A stretch of DNA of 64,000 nt from JACRLW01 sp050181465 (lineage in GTDB: Bacteria; Planctomycetota; UBA1135; UBA2386). The stretch is taken from the NCBI GenBank assembly GCA_050181465.1, contig JBFXDD010000026.1:1-64000 (forward strand), given 5' to 3'. Shown in pieces: positions 29,053-38,301 of the stretch (position 1 is its first letter; each line of letters opens with the position of its first letter). The notes below the pieces were generated by a model. It made no database searches, was not told the DNA's origin, and was given only the letters and a program-made list of their open reading frames with translations. The position numbers and the translations under genes were made by a program.

Positions 29053-30243
29053 TCAGCCAGGGCGCCGCGCCTCGGCCAGCTTGCGCTCGTAGCTGCGCGT
29101 TCGAATCGCCGCGTCGATCGCATCGACTGCGGCATCGACCTCTTCGGCGGAGGTATAGAAGTGCGGAGAGAGACGGATTCCGGCGCCGGGTCGGTAGTCG
29201 CAGACGATGTCCGCCTCGTTCAGGACTTGGCAGATCGCGTAGCCGTTCGGAACGTCGATTGAGACGTGATTCCCGCGCAGGTTGGGATCGCGCGGAGAAC
29301 GGATCGCGAACCCGTGCCGGTCGCATCGCTCGATCAGCCGCGCCGTGAGTCTTCGACTCTTGCTGCGGATCACGTCGACACCGATCTCCGCGACGATGCG
29401 GGGACCCTCGATGCCGGCGAAGAGCGCTGGCACGTTCGGTGTCCCGTTGAGGAAGCGACCGCCATCGTCGCGGAAGTCCTGGCCGTTCGCAGAGAAGGCG
29501 AACGGGTCTTTGTGAGCGGCCCACCCCGTGAAGCCGGGGACGAGTCGTGCTCGCTCGCTCGGATCGACGTACAGGAAGCAGTTCCCGGGGCCGCCGCACA
29601 GGTACTTGAGGGCTCCGCCGACCGCGGCATGCACCCCCCAGTCCGCGAGATGCAGCGGAACCGCGCCGACCGATTGGAACACGTCGAGGATCACGAAGGC
29701 GCCGACGGCTCGAGCTCGCTCGACGATCGCCTTCGCATCCTGGATGTATCCACTGCGGAAGAGCACGTGACTGATCGGCACGAGGAGCGTTCGCTCATCG
29801 ATGGCATCACACAGTCGCTGCGTGTCGATCGTGATGCCGTCGTCGGACGGCACGCGGATGATCTCGGCACCGCGGCGAGCTTGCTGCTCGTAGAGGTACA
29901 TCACCGACGGGAAATTGAGGTCGGTGTAGACGATGCGGTTGCGCGGCGTCGCGAAGTCGAAGCACGACAGGATCGCCTGCGATGCCATCGCCACGTTCTG
30001 ATGCATCGACACCGTTCCCCCGGTGACGCCGAGGATCCGCTCGAGGATCGCTGCGAACTCGAACTGGAGTTGCCACCAGGAGTCGCCCCATGCGCGCACG
30101 CCTCGCTGGTCCCAGCTGTCGGCGAAGCGATCGAGACTGGCGCGGGCGCGCGCCGGCATCGCACCGAGCGAGTTACTGATCTGGTAGTTCGCGCGCTCGA
30201 CGATGGGGAACTCGGCGCGCCAGACGAGGAGAGGATCGGTCAT
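29053..30243 (-). CDS. Kynureninase-like PLP enzyme
   Basis: A 396-residue fold-type I PLP enzyme. The segment around the Schiff-base lysine is ALKYLCGGPG (K213), which matches the kynureninase signature KYLNxGPG more closely than ordinary class V aminotransferases; D187 in FVILDVFQS is the ring-nitrogen aspartate, and SHVLFRSGYIQD (158-169) corresponds to the conserved TG-loop. Kynureninase cleaves kynurenine to anthranilate and alanine. Residues 19-27 (NYQISNSLG) match the N-terminal cofactor loop. A cyclase of the KynB type is encoded nearby on the same strand. Substrate is inferred; desulfurase or epimerase activity cannot be excluded. Confidence 0.83.
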   Translation of the reverse strand: MTDPLLVWRAEFPIVERANYQISNSLGAMPARARASLDRFADSWDQRGVRAWGDSWWQLQFEFAAILERILGVTGGTVSMHQNVAMASQAILSCFDFATPRNRIVYTDLNFPSVMYLYEQQARRGAEIIRVPSDDGITIDTQRLCDAIDERTLLVPISHVLFRSGYIQDAKAIVERARAVGAFVILDVFQSVGAVPLHLADWGVHAAVGGALKYLCGGPGNCFLYVDPSERARLVPGFTGWAAHKDPFAFSANGQDFRDDGGRFLNGTPNVPALFAGIEGPRIVAEIGVDVIRSKSRRLTARLIERCDRHGFAIRSPRDPNLRGNHVSIDVPNGYAICQVLNEADIVCDYRPGAGIRLSPHFYTSAEEVDAAVDAIDAAIRTRSYERKLAEARRPG

Positions 30244-30324
30244 CGGCCCGCAAGAGTAGCGGGCCGCCGCGTGCGTTGCGTCGCGGCGCTCCCAAGCTGC
30301 AAGACTTCCGAGTCGCCCGATACC

Positions 30325-32013
30325 TCAGTTGCCGAAGGTCAATTCGAGACCGTTCGAGAACGTGAAGCCGCCGGGATTCGCGGCCGGGTCCAGGCAGATC
30401 CATTGTGCGGCGATGTTCTGGCCGATGAACACCGGGTTGTTGGGAACGGTGATGACATCGAAGAACACCAGACCGTCGACATCGGCATTGCGAACCACGA
30501 CGAAGCCGTCGTTGCTCGCATACAGAGTGCAGCCGGTGAAGCCGAAGGAATCGAGAGCCAGGCTCGTGCGCGAGCCGAGGTTCATCACGACGTTGGTCAG
30601 CGGAAGGGCACCGCGCAGCGTGAACTGGATCGTCTCGTTCAGCGCGGGTCGACCGATGTGCCCGACATGCGGAGCGGCGCCGTTCGAGCCGACACACGCG
30701 ACGCCGTAGTCGACGCACTTGGGCGGCGTGCCCGTGAAGTTGACGTCGAATACGTAGGCGGCGCCGGCTTCGCTGGCGGAGTAGTCCGCGAAGGGTGCGC
30801 CGCCGAGGATCTCTGCGAAACCGTCGCCGTCGACGTCGCAGGCCCCTGCCGCACCGAGTCCGAGCGCGTCGGCAATCGCTTCGCCGCCGAGCAGAGCGAG
30901 CTGCGAGCCATCGGCCCCGGAGAGCACCGAGATCGTGCCGGCGACCGGCACCGCACCGGACCCCAGCACGGCGGTGACGAGCAGATCCGGGGAGCCGTCG
31001 CCGTTCACGTCACCGGCGGCCGCAACCGGGTAGCCGAACAGAGAGAAGGGCAGCGCGGGGAAGTGGCTGCGGATCAAGGCGCCGGTGCGACCCGAGTAGA
31101 GTCGTGCAGCGCCGAAGTCGAGACCGCCATCGTCGGCGAACGGAGCGCCCACGAGCAGATCGGCGTGGCCGTCGCGGTCGACATCACCGACACCGGCGAC
31201 TCCCGCGCCCTGAAGGTCGCGAGCCTGGCCGTCGAAGCGCCACAGCACCGCACCGGTCTTGCCGGAGAACACGACGGCCGTGCCCGCGAGCAGACCGCCG
31301 GTCGGGTCGCCGACCGAACCGACGATCACGTCGCTGAACCCGTCGCCGTCCACGTCACCGGCGCCGTCCACGGCCCAGCCGAAGAACTGCGTGGGACCGT
31401 TACCGGCGAAGGACCACAACACCGAACCATCGCGGCCCGACCACACGATCGCCTGGCCGGAATCCACACCGTTGGCATCGGCCGTGTAGGCACCGCCGAT
31501 CACGTCGGCGAAGCCGTCGGCGTTCACGTCACCCGCACCCGACACGCTGTAACCGAGCCGGTCCTCGTTGTTGGTCCCGACAAAGGTGTAGAGCAGCGCC
31601 TGGGTGGCTCCGGAGAAGACGTAGATAGCGCCGAGGTCGAGGCCGGTGGGAGGATCGTCGCCGTAGGCGCCGACCACGATGTCGGGCACGCCGTCGTTGT
31701 TCACGTCGCCGGCACCGTCGACGCTGTACCCGAAGAAGTCGCCGACCGAGTCACCCTGCAGACTGAAGAGCAGAGCGCGAGTCTGACCGCTGTAGACGTA
31801 GACCGCGCCGGAGTCGTTGCCGTTGCCGTCGGCGAGATCGGCACCGACCGCGAAGTCGTCGAAGCCGTCGGCATCCAGATCGCCGACACTCGCGACGGCG
31901 CGACCGAAGTTGTCACCGAGGGCGAGGCCGTCCTTGCGCTGGAAGGTGACTTGGGCTGAGAGTGCGGCGGACAACAGTCCGAGGGTCAGAGTCGATCGAC
32001 GGAGTGAGACCAT
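30325..32013 (-). CDS. Secreted FG-GAP beta-propeller (integrin-alpha-like) protein
   Basis: A 562-residue exported protein with signal peptide MVSLRRSTLTLGLLSAALSAQ. It has seven regularly spaced FG-GAP units, each with a calcium loop such as DLDADGFDDFAVG, DVNNDGVPDIVVG, DVDGDGFSDVIVG and DVDRDGHADLLVG, the number expected for a complete seven-bladed propeller. The C-terminal 130 residues are a separate beta domain with two cysteine pairs (KCVDYGVACVG, GCTLYAS, WICLDP), a type frequently found at the end of planctomycete exported proteins. Likely surface-located, ligand unknown. The ATG at 32013 was chosen for the signal peptide. Confidence 0.93.
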   Translation of the reverse strand: MVSLRRSTLTLGLLSAALSAQVTFQRKDGLALGDNFGRAVASVGDLDADGFDDFAVGADLADGNGNDSGAVYVYSGQTRALLFSLQGDSVGDFFGYSVDGAGDVNNDGVPDIVVGAYGDDPPTGLDLGAIYVFSGATQALLYTFVGTNNEDRLGYSVSGAGDVNADGFADVIGGAYTADANGVDSGQAIVWSGRDGSVLWSFAGNGPTQFFGWAVDGAGDVDGDGFSDVIVGSVGDPTGGLLAGTAVVFSGKTGAVLWRFDGQARDLQGAGVAGVGDVDRDGHADLLVGAPFADDGGLDFGAARLYSGRTGALIRSHFPALPFSLFGYPVAAAGDVNGDGSPDLLVTAVLGSGAVPVAGTISVLSGADGSQLALLGGEAIADALGLGAAGACDVDGDGFAEILGGAPFADYSASEAGAAYVFDVNFTGTPPKCVDYGVACVGSNGAAPHVGHIGRPALNETIQFTLRGALPLTNVVMNLGSRTSLALDSFGFTGCTLYASNDGFVVVRNADVDGLVFFDVITVPNNPVFIGQNIAAQWICLDPAANPGGFTFSNGLELTFGN

Positions 32014-32296
32014 GGAAGGGGTGCGCAGAGCGCGCAGAATCCGGGCGGGGGAGGGCTGACAGAAGATTAGTTCGAAGGGACCGAATCGCCGGTTCGAAGG
32101 CGGATCCGATCGACGGCAGATCTCCCCAAAGAGGGATTCACCGTCCGCACGGCAGAGATGCCGCTCGACTTCGTCCCGCCCTTGGACGGAAACGACCACG
32201 CATCGCGTTCCCTGGCCCGATCGCGCCCGCCGACACGGTCGGACCGTTGGCGGTCCAACGCATCGCTGATGCGGCAGATCGCAGTTCGGGGCCGAT

Positions 32297-34207
32297 TCAG
32301 CGACGGTCCAACGGCACCTGGAACCAGGGATCGGCGAGCGTCGCATCGCCGCCGGGAAGCGCTCGATCTGCCCACAACTCGGACAAACGGGTCTGAATCA
32401 GCGCGGACCGCGCCGGCTCCGACTCGAGTTCGACTGCCAAGGTGAACGCGGTGAGGAGCACACCGACGAGGCCGGTGCGCGCCGCGTCACCGGCCGGCTC
32501 GCTCCGCTCGCGATACTCGCGGGCGGATATGAACCCGGCGGGACCGTGGTTGTCCATCCAACCGTCGGTGGCGATACGGAAGATGAGGTCCGAAGCGGCG
32601 CTACGGACATCCGTATCGCCGACAGCGTCGGCGAGCGCCATGCAGCCGAGCGCCAGCACGGCCATCTGCTCGGTGGAGTCGAACGGTTCGTGTGGTCCCA
32701 TGGCCCGCTCGTGCGGCGGCTGCGGAATCGCGCACCCGCGGGGTGCGGCCGCGATGAGCGGCAGCAGGACGTCCCGCGCATGCCGGTGCAGCCCCGCGAG
32801 CAGTTCCGGATCAGCCGTCGCGCGAGCGATCGCGACTCCGGAGCGCAGCGCAAGACCCTCGCCGCGACTCGTGCGAAACTCGACCCGGGTCAGGCCATCC
32901 AGCAACTTGCGTCCCGCGCGACGCAGTTCGTGCCGAGCGAGCGGATCGCCGGTGAGCCAGTAGCGGTCGAAGAGAAGGTCCACCGCGAAGTGTTCGTAGT
33001 CGAGCGCGACGAACGCATGCGGTTTCGCGATCGCGATCGGTCCCAGGCCCGCGCGCAAGTGCGCGGCGGTTGCCGGTAGCCGCGGAGTCGTGAACGGCGT
33101 CGGTCGTAGGCAGTGTTGCGCAACCGCCAACCCGGCGAGTTCGAGCATCGCCACCGAGCGCCAACGCAACACGGAGTGCAGCAAGGAAGGTGCTGAACGA
33201 GAAGGATCGTAGGTGGGATCCTTCGCGTCCCCGTAAGCATCGTATGGACCGCCGTGGCTGCCGCGATCGGCGAACGCGGTGAGCAGCGCAGTCGCGTTGC
33301 GAGTGTCGGTCGTCTCGTCGGGTGCGGGTCCGCCGAATGAACCGAACGCACGAGTGTGGCGCACCCACCGCGTTTCCGGCAACGCCGTGAGCGGTCCTGG
33401 ACCAAACGCCTTCTCCGACTTGCGACGAAGTTCGAGGCGAAACGCCTTGCCGGTGTGGTCGCCGAGATAGTGCGCAGGCCCGTCGGGGACGAGCGCTACC
33501 ACGAAGCCGCCTTCTCCGCGCACGACCTCGCCGATCCCCAGGACCGCGCCGTGCGGGACCGACACCTCGATCGCAGGATCACTCACGCTCAGTTCGAACG
33601 AGCGATAACGAGACGGACCGCACACGACTTCCTCGTCGGTGGGGTCGTTCTCGAGCAGGATCGTGAGCTCTGCATCGGCACTGCCCCGGTACTCGCGCAG
33701 CCAAGCTCGCACCTGGAAGAGTTGCTCGGGACCGTCTCCGCCCGTTCGCGACAACGGCACGCGAATCTCGCGCGCGGTCGCATCGTCGCGGTCGATTCCG
33801 AACGCGAGCGTCGCGGTCAGCTCTTGTCCGAAGGGATCGCGCAGTCGGCAGACGAACTGGGGTTGCGCCGCGAAGCCGAACTCGGTCGCGCGGACTCGGC
33901 GAACGATGGCCGCCGCGTCTTCGCCCTCGACCACCTCGACCGTCGCACGCTCCGGCAGGTTCGTCTCACCCTCCCAACGAACATGGAGCAGCGAGACCTG
34001 CACGCTGCCGTCGGGCCAACGCAGCAGGGTCTGCGCGGACCCAATACCCGAGCCGACCTGTACGGCATCGATCTCTGCGTGCATGCCGCGAGGCCACGGC
34101 ATCGCGACGACCACACTGTTTCGCATTGCACGCTCGGCGCCGAGCACGAGATCGGGTGTCGGGTCACCTTGTGCGAGGGCAACCAGCGCGAGGGCGGCGA
34201 TAGGCAT
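32297..34207 (-). CDS. Secreted protein, possible PcRGLX/YetA-like
   Basis: A 636-residue protein with a short signal-like N-terminus (MPIAALALVALAQG). The N-terminal half is beta-rich and includes LRWPDGSVQVSLLHVRW, which resembles the WPDGS core of PcRGLX/YetA-like proteins, an exo-rhamnogalacturonan-lyase-associated family. The C-terminal half is helical with Trp/His/Asp-rich loops (DNHGPAGFISAREYRERS) suggesting an alpha/alpha-toroid. A polysaccharide-processing role is plausible but the resemblance is weak. The ATG at 34207 begins 41 bp from repeat copy F, so its promoter region is made of repeat sequence. Confidence 0.6.
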   Translation of the reverse strand: MPIAALALVALAQGDPTPDLVLGAERAMRNSVVVAMPWPRGMHAEIDAVQVGSGIGSAQTLLRWPDGSVQVSLLHVRWEGETNLPERATVEVVEGEDAAAIVRRVRATEFGFAAQPQFVCRLRDPFGQELTATLAFGIDRDDATAREIRVPLSRTGGDGPEQLFQVRAWLREYRGSADAELTILLENDPTDEEVVCGPSRYRSFELSVSDPAIEVSVPHGAVLGIGEVVRGEGGFVVALVPDGPAHYLGDHTGKAFRLELRRKSEKAFGPGPLTALPETRWVRHTRAFGSFGGPAPDETTDTRNATALLTAFADRGSHGGPYDAYGDAKDPTYDPSRSAPSLLHSVLRWRSVAMLELAGLAVAQHCLRPTPFTTPRLPATAAHLRAGLGPIAIAKPHAFVALDYEHFAVDLLFDRYWLTGDPLARHELRRAGRKLLDGLTRVEFRTSRGEGLALRSGVAIARATADPELLAGLHRHARDVLLPLIAAAPRGCAIPQPPHERAMGPHEPFDSTEQMAVLALGCMALADAVGDTDVRSAASDLIFRIATDGWMDNHGPAGFISAREYRERSEPAGDAARTGLVGVLLTAFTLAVELESEPARSALIQTRLSELWADRALPGGDATLADPWFQVPLDRR

Positions 34208-34247
34208 CGTGGACAGCCGGTCGAGCGAGCGACTCGTCGCGCACTCT

Positions 34248-34428
34248 AGCTCGGACTCTGCGTGAACGCCGTCGCGAGATCGACGCAGGCCGATGGCCAG
34301 GAAGGAGCTGCGTCGGGCGACGACCGAAGTGTCGCCGTAGCTACGCTGCCACGGCGGAGCCGTCGGAGCGAAGCGGCCGGGCGCGGAGTGGCGGCGATCG
34401 CTCCAGACGTTCACGCATGGTTCGGGCT
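34248..34428 (+). repeat. 180-bp foldback repeat, copy F (diverged)
   Basis: Complete 181-bp forward copy with ends AGCTCGGACTCTGCGTGAAC and GTTCACGCATGGTTCGGGCT. It is more diverged inside: the central palindrome has become GTGTCGCCGTAGCTACGC and the 10-bp stem carries two mismatches, consistent with an old, decaying copy. Confidence 0.92.
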
Positions 34429-34493
34429 TGGCGAAGTCACCATCTCGTGAACCTCGGCACCCCACCCGCGTGCGACCCTTCGCAACGCGCGCG

Positions 34494-35006
34494 CTACTTT
34501 CCGGCGGGTGGCGCCGCGGGCGTCGGCAGTTCGATCCGCACGATGGGCCGTCGCACGTCCCACGGCGGCGGCACCGCGAAGGCAGCCGGAGTGCCGACAC
34601 CGCTGTCACAGATCACGATGAGGTCGGCGATCTTGCGGTTGACTTGTTGCCAGACGAAGTCGCCGACGTCGCGCGCCAGCGCGTGGTAGTCGACTCCGAC
34701 GGTCGGCTGCAATTCGAGAGTGCCCGTGCGCTTGCTCGCGACCGAGCGAATCTTCCAGCGGGTCGGGCCGTCGAGTCGTGAACCGAAGGTCTTGCTCACC
34801 GCCGCAGCGAGCGGATCGACCAGGCGATCGTTCCGGATGCGCATCGCCTGCTGCATCATGATCGTCAGCATCACGCACGCGAGCAGGCCGAGCCCTGCGA
34901 GGATCCAGTTGGTACGCCCCACGTCGCGACTATCGGCAGCGAGGCGCGCCGGCCCTCTGTCGAGCGTCCTTTTTTGCGTACTCCCCTTGCGCGCGTTCCG
35001 TGCCAT
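34494..35006 (-). CDS. Small single-pass membrane protein, unknown function
   Basis: A 170-residue protein with a basic cytoplasmic N-terminus (MARNARKGSTQKRT), one membrane segment (about 33-52, WILAGLGLLACVMLTIMM) and an extracytoplasmic domain of about 115 residues with alternating strands and helices ending in a Pro/Ala-rich tail. No known family is recognised. It is divergent from the acidic zinc-ribbon gene with 76 bp between start codons, so they may share a control region. The ATG at 35006 was taken because the upstream extension lacks a membrane-protein character. Confidence 0.72.
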   Translation of the reverse strand: MARNARKGSTQKRTLDRGPARLAADSRDVGRTNWILAGLGLLACVMLTIMMQQAMRIRNDRLVDPLAAAVSKTFGSRLDGPTRWKIRSVASKRTGTLELQPTVGVDYHALARDVGDFVWQQVNRKIADLIVICDSGVGTPAAFAVPPPWDVRRPIVRIELPTPAAPPAGK

Positions 35007-35082
35007 GGTAGGAACCCTGACCGCGGGCGACCCTTCCACCCCGCCTGAACCCGAAACCATCTAACTGGAGCCACGCACTGCC

Positions 35083-35454
35083 ATGGGTAAGGCCATCCGG
35101 TGCCCGGAATGCGGCGAGGTCTACAAGACGCTCGATCGCGTCGAAGACCTTCGCGACAACGACGGCATCTGCTTTGTTTGCAACAACCCCATCGAGGTCT
35201 CGGACTGGGACCGCATCCTCGCTTCCTACGAAGAGGAAGATGAGGACGAGATCGATGACGAGGACGAAGACGACCTCGAGGACGACGACGAACTCGAAGA
35301 CGGAGACGAAGACGAGGAGTCCGAGGACGACGAGGACGAAGACGAAGACGAGGACGACGACGAAGACTCCTGGGACGACGAGGAGGAAGAGGAGGAGGAC
35401 TGGGATGAGAGCGAGGATGAGGACGAAGACGAGGACGACGAGGACGAGGAGTGA
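35083..35454 (+). CDS. Zinc-ribbon protein with a long acidic tail
   Basis: A 123-residue protein. Residues 1-50 contain two CxxC knuckles (C7-PE-C10 and C31-FV-C34) that should bind one zinc. From about residue 50 to the end almost every residue is Asp or Glu (over 60 acidic residues), with a few Ser and Trp. The design resembles FYDLN-acid and other bacterial acid-tail proteins whose function is unknown; it could mimic nucleic acid or bind basic proteins or cations. A GGAG lies about 13 nt before the ATG. Codon use in the tail is GAC/GAG-dominated as expected for this genome. Confidence 0.85.
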   Translation: MGKAIRCPECGEVYKTLDRVEDLRDNDGICFVCNNPIEVSDWDRILASYEEEDEDEIDDEDEDDLEDDDELEDGDEDEESEDDEDEDEDEDDDEDSWDDEEEEEEDWDESEDEDEDEDDEDEE

Positions 35455-35482
35455 GCCTCGACCTCGCGGTGTCAGCTTGACA

Positions 35483-35499
35483 GCGACCCCTCGGGTCGC
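35483..35499 (+). terminator. Stem-loop after the acidic-protein gene
   Basis: Perfect 7-bp stem GCGACCC-CTC-GGGTCGC located 28 bp after the stop codon. No U-run follows, so it may stabilise a 3' end rather than terminate alone. Confidence 0.4.
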
Positions 35500-35721
35500 C
35501 TGACAGGCTGGCAGTCTTCGGCCGCCTGCTCGCCGACAAAGGCTTGCCGTCGCCACGCCCCGCCGCCAGCGGCGCACGATCCAACTCGCCCGGACGACTC
35601 TAAGTCCTTGAAAATAAAGGCCCTATGGTCGCACGGCAGCGCGTGACCACGGAAGCGGGCAAACCAGCCGGATAGCGGCACGGGGCTTGCGAAGCGCGCC
35701 GCCGCGCCATTTCGTAGGCCG

Positions 35722-36189
35722 ATGTCACGCCCTTTCTCCGTCCTGCTGGTCGAAGACGACGACCCCCTGCGCAGCCTGCTGATCGACCTGCTGCGCCAGC
35801 GGGGCTGGCAGGTGCATGCGCTCAGTCGCGGCGATGAAGCGGTGGAAGTGGCCCGGCAGGTATCGATCGACGTCACGATCCTCGACCTCCATCTGCCCGG
35901 CCTGGACGGTCTCGAGGTCTATCGCCGCATCTGCGCCGAGATCCGACCCGTGCCGTCGATCCTGATGTCGGGCGAGGCCACGCGCGAGGAAGCTCGCCGC
36001 GCCCTCGAACTCGGCATGGTCGAGTTCCTGCGAAAGCCCTTCGATCTGCGGCAGCTCCGCCAGGCCCTGGACCTACTCGCGCGCCGCGTGCCCGGCAACG
36101 AGTCCACGCCCAGTCCCAACTCGCTCGGACTCCTGCCGATCCGTCTCGAAGACCTCTGGCCGCGCCCCAAGCGTCGTCGACGCCCCTGA
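35722..36189 (+). CDS. Stand-alone response-regulator receiver protein
   Basis: A 155-residue CheY-like protein. All receiver residues are present: acidic cluster E11-D12-D13, phospho-acceptor D55 (ILDLHLPG), S83 (LMSGEA) and K105 (LRKPFDL). After the receiver (about residue 120) there is only a 35-residue basic tail ending PRPKRRRRP, with no output domain. No histidine kinase gene is nearby. It sits 73 bp upstream of groES on the same strand; readthrough into groESL is possible but not shown. Role unknown. Confidence 0.92.
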   Translation: MSRPFSVLLVEDDDPLRSLLIDLLRQRGWQVHALSRGDEAVEVARQVSIDVTILDLHLPGLDGLEVYRRICAEIRPVPSILMSGEATREEARRALELGMVEFLRKPFDLRQLRQALDLLARRVPGNESTPSPNSLGLLPIRLEDLWPRPKRRRRP

Positions 36190-36262
36190 GCGCGGCTTTT
36201 TCGTTTCACAACCTTCCAACCCTGACTCCTACCGCGCCGACCCGGCGCACTCTCCGACAGCC

Positions 36263-36571
36263 ATGGCCAAGACCAAGTCCGAAACCAAGATCGTCCCGAT
36301 CGGTGATCGCGTCGTGCTGAAGCGCGTCGCCGCCGAGGAAACCACCAAGGGCGGGATCATCCTTCCCGACTCCGCCAAGGAGAAGCCGCGCGAAGGCATC
36401 GTGCAGGCGCTCGGCACCGGCCGCCTCCTCAAGAACGGCGAGCGCGCCCCCTTCAGCGTGAAGGTGAAGGATCGCGTCCTGTTCTCCTCTTACGCGGGCA
36501 CCGAAGTGAAGGTCGACGGCGAGGAATACGTGATCCTCTCCGAGGACGAGATCCTCGGCGTCGTGAGCTGA
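36263..36571 (+). CDS. groES: Co-chaperonin GroES
   Basis: A 102-residue cytoplasmic GroES, lid of the GroEL chamber. Family motifs: IGDRVVLKRV, the mobile loop EETTKGGIILPDSAKEKP, and VLFSSYAGTEVK. It is slightly longer than E. coli GroES at the N-terminus (MAKTKSETK). GroEL follows 46 bp downstream. I saw no CIRCE operator (TTAGCACTC-N9-GAGTGCTAA) in the 73 bp upstream, so HrcA control is not supported here; a sigma-32-like or other mode is possible. Confidence 0.97.
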   Translation: MAKTKSETKIVPIGDRVVLKRVAAEETTKGGIILPDSAKEKPREGIVQALGTGRLLKNGERAPFSVKVKDRVLFSSYAGTEVKVDGEEYVILSEDEILGVVS

Positions 36572-36617
36572 ACCGCGTCCACCCTCCGCATCCAAGGCAC
36601 TCAGAAGGAACACCCCA

Positions 36618-38252
36618 ATGGCAGTCAAGAAGATCGCTTACGACCAAGAAGCCCGCGAGCGCATGCGCGACGGCGTGCGTCAGCTCGCCCGCGCGGTGAA
36701 GGTCACCCTCGGCCCCCGTGGCCGCAACGTCATCATCGAGAAGAGCTTCGGCAGCCCGACGGTCACCAAGGACGGTGTCACCGTGGCGAAGGAAGTCGAA
36801 CTCGAAGGCAAGTACGAGAACATGGGCGCGCAGCTCGTGAAGGAAGTCGCCTCCAAGACTTCCGACGTCGCCGGTGACGGCACGACGACCGCGACCGTGC
36901 TCGCCGAGGCCATCTTCGAAGAAGGCCTGCGCAACGTGACTGCCGGTGCGAACCCGGTGTCGCTCAAGCGCGGCATCGAGAAGGCGGTTGCCGCGGTGAC
37001 TGCACACCTCGAGAAGCAGGCCGTGAAGGTCAAGGGCAAGACCGAGATCGCGCAGGTCGGCTGCATCGCTTCGAACAACGACGAAGAGATCGGCAAGATG
37101 ATCGCCGACGCGATGGAGCGAGTCGGTCAGGACGGCGTGATCACGGTCGAAGAGGGCAAGAGCCTCGCGACCGAGGTCAAGTGGGTCGAAGGCATGCAGT
37201 TCGACAAGGGCTTCTTGTCGCCGCACTTCGTCACCAGCCCCGAGCGCATGGAGACCGTGCTCGAGGACGCCTACATCCTCGTCCACGAGAAGAAGATCGG
37301 CTCGATCAAGGACATGTTGCCGCTGCTCGAGAAGATCGCGCAGTCCGGCAAGCCGCTGCTGATCGTCGCCGAAGACATCGAAGGCGAAGCGCTGGCGACG
37401 CTGGTCGTCAACAAGCTGCGCGGCGTGTTCAAGTGCTGCGCGGTGAAGGCGCCGGGCTTCGGTGATCGTCGCAAGGCCATGCTGGAGGACATCGCGATCC
37501 TGACTGGCGGCAAGGCGATCTTCGAAGACCTCGGCATCTCCGTCGAGTCGATCCAGCTCAGCGATCTCGGCACCGCGAAGAAGGTCGTCGTGACCAAGGA
37601 CGACACCACCATCATCGAAGGCAACGGCAAGAAGAACGACGTCCAAGGCCGCATCGCTGCCGTGCGCGCCGAGATCGAGCGGACCACCTCCGATTACGAT
37701 CGCGAGAAGCTCCAGGAGCGCCTCGCGAAGCTGTCGGGCGGCGTTGCGCAGATCCTCGTCGGTGCGGCGACCGAAGCCGAGATGAAGGAGAAGAAGGCCC
37801 GCGTCGAAGACGCGCTGCACGCGACGCGCGCGGCGGTCGAGAGCGGCATTCTCCCGGGTGGCGGCGTGGCGCTCTTGCGCTCGCAGTCGGTCATCGAGAA
37901 GCTCGGCCTCGAAGGCGATGAGCGCATCGGTGCCGACATCGTGCGTCGTTCGCTCGAAGCGCCGCTGCGCCAAATCGCGGTCAACGCCGGCGTCGACGGC
38001 TCGATCGTGATCCAGGGCGTGCGCGACAACAAGAACGCCAGTTGGGGCTACAACGCCGCGACCGGTGTCTACGAGGACATGATCAAGGCCGGCGTCATCG
38101 ACCCGGCGAAGGTCACGGCCACCGCGCTGAAGAACGCCGCGTCGGTCTCGACCCTGCTGCTCACCACCGAGGCGCTGGTCTCCGTGGTCCCCGAGAAGAA
38201 GAAGGGCGGCGGCGGCGGTCACGACCACGGCATGGACGACATGGACTACTGA
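36618..38252 (+). CDS. groEL: Chaperonin GroEL
   Basis: A 544-residue GroEL subunit. Diagnostic segments: KVTLGPRGRNV, DGVTVAKEVELE, the ATP motif AGDGTTTATVLA, apical-domain FDKGFLSPHF, and GGGVALLRS. The C-terminus is KKGGGGGHDHGMDDMDY, a Gly/His/Asp tail instead of the common GGM repeats. An AAGGA ribosome-binding site lies 9 nt before the ATG. Forms an operon with groES. Repeat copy G begins 49 bp after the stop. Confidence 0.98.
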   Translation: MAVKKIAYDQEARERMRDGVRQLARAVKVTLGPRGRNVIIEKSFGSPTVTKDGVTVAKEVELEGKYENMGAQLVKEVASKTSDVAGDGTTTATVLAEAIFEEGLRNVTAGANPVSLKRGIEKAVAAVTAHLEKQAVKVKGKTEIAQVGCIASNNDEEIGKMIADAMERVGQDGVITVEEGKSLATEVKWVEGMQFDKGFLSPHFVTSPERMETVLEDAYILVHEKKIGSIKDMLPLLEKIAQSGKPLLIVAEDIEGEALATLVVNKLRGVFKCCAVKAPGFGDRRKAMLEDIAILTGGKAIFEDLGISVESIQLSDLGTAKKVVVTKDDTTIIEGNGKKNDVQGRIAAVRAEIERTTSDYDREKLQERLAKLSGGVAQILVGAATEAEMKEKKARVEDALHATRAAVESGILPGGGVALLRSQSVIEKLGLEGDERIGADIVRRSLEAPLRQIAVNAGVDGSIVIQGVRDNKNASWGYNAATGVYEDMIKAGVIDPAKVTATALKNAASVSTLLLTTEALVSVVPEKKKGGGGGHDHGMDDMDY

Positions 38253-38301
38253 GTCCGCGTCTAGGCTCCATCGCCTCTCACTCGCGGGGTCGCGCGGCAC
38301 T

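Noticed and set aside
29266..31959. 897-codon open frame antisense to the kynureninase-like and FG-GAP genes
   Set aside because: It spans two real genes and their spacer on the other strand and has no recognisable domain.
36190..36262. Search for a CIRCE operator upstream of groES
   Set aside because: No copy of TTAGCACTC or GAGTGCTAA, even allowing two mismatches by eye.
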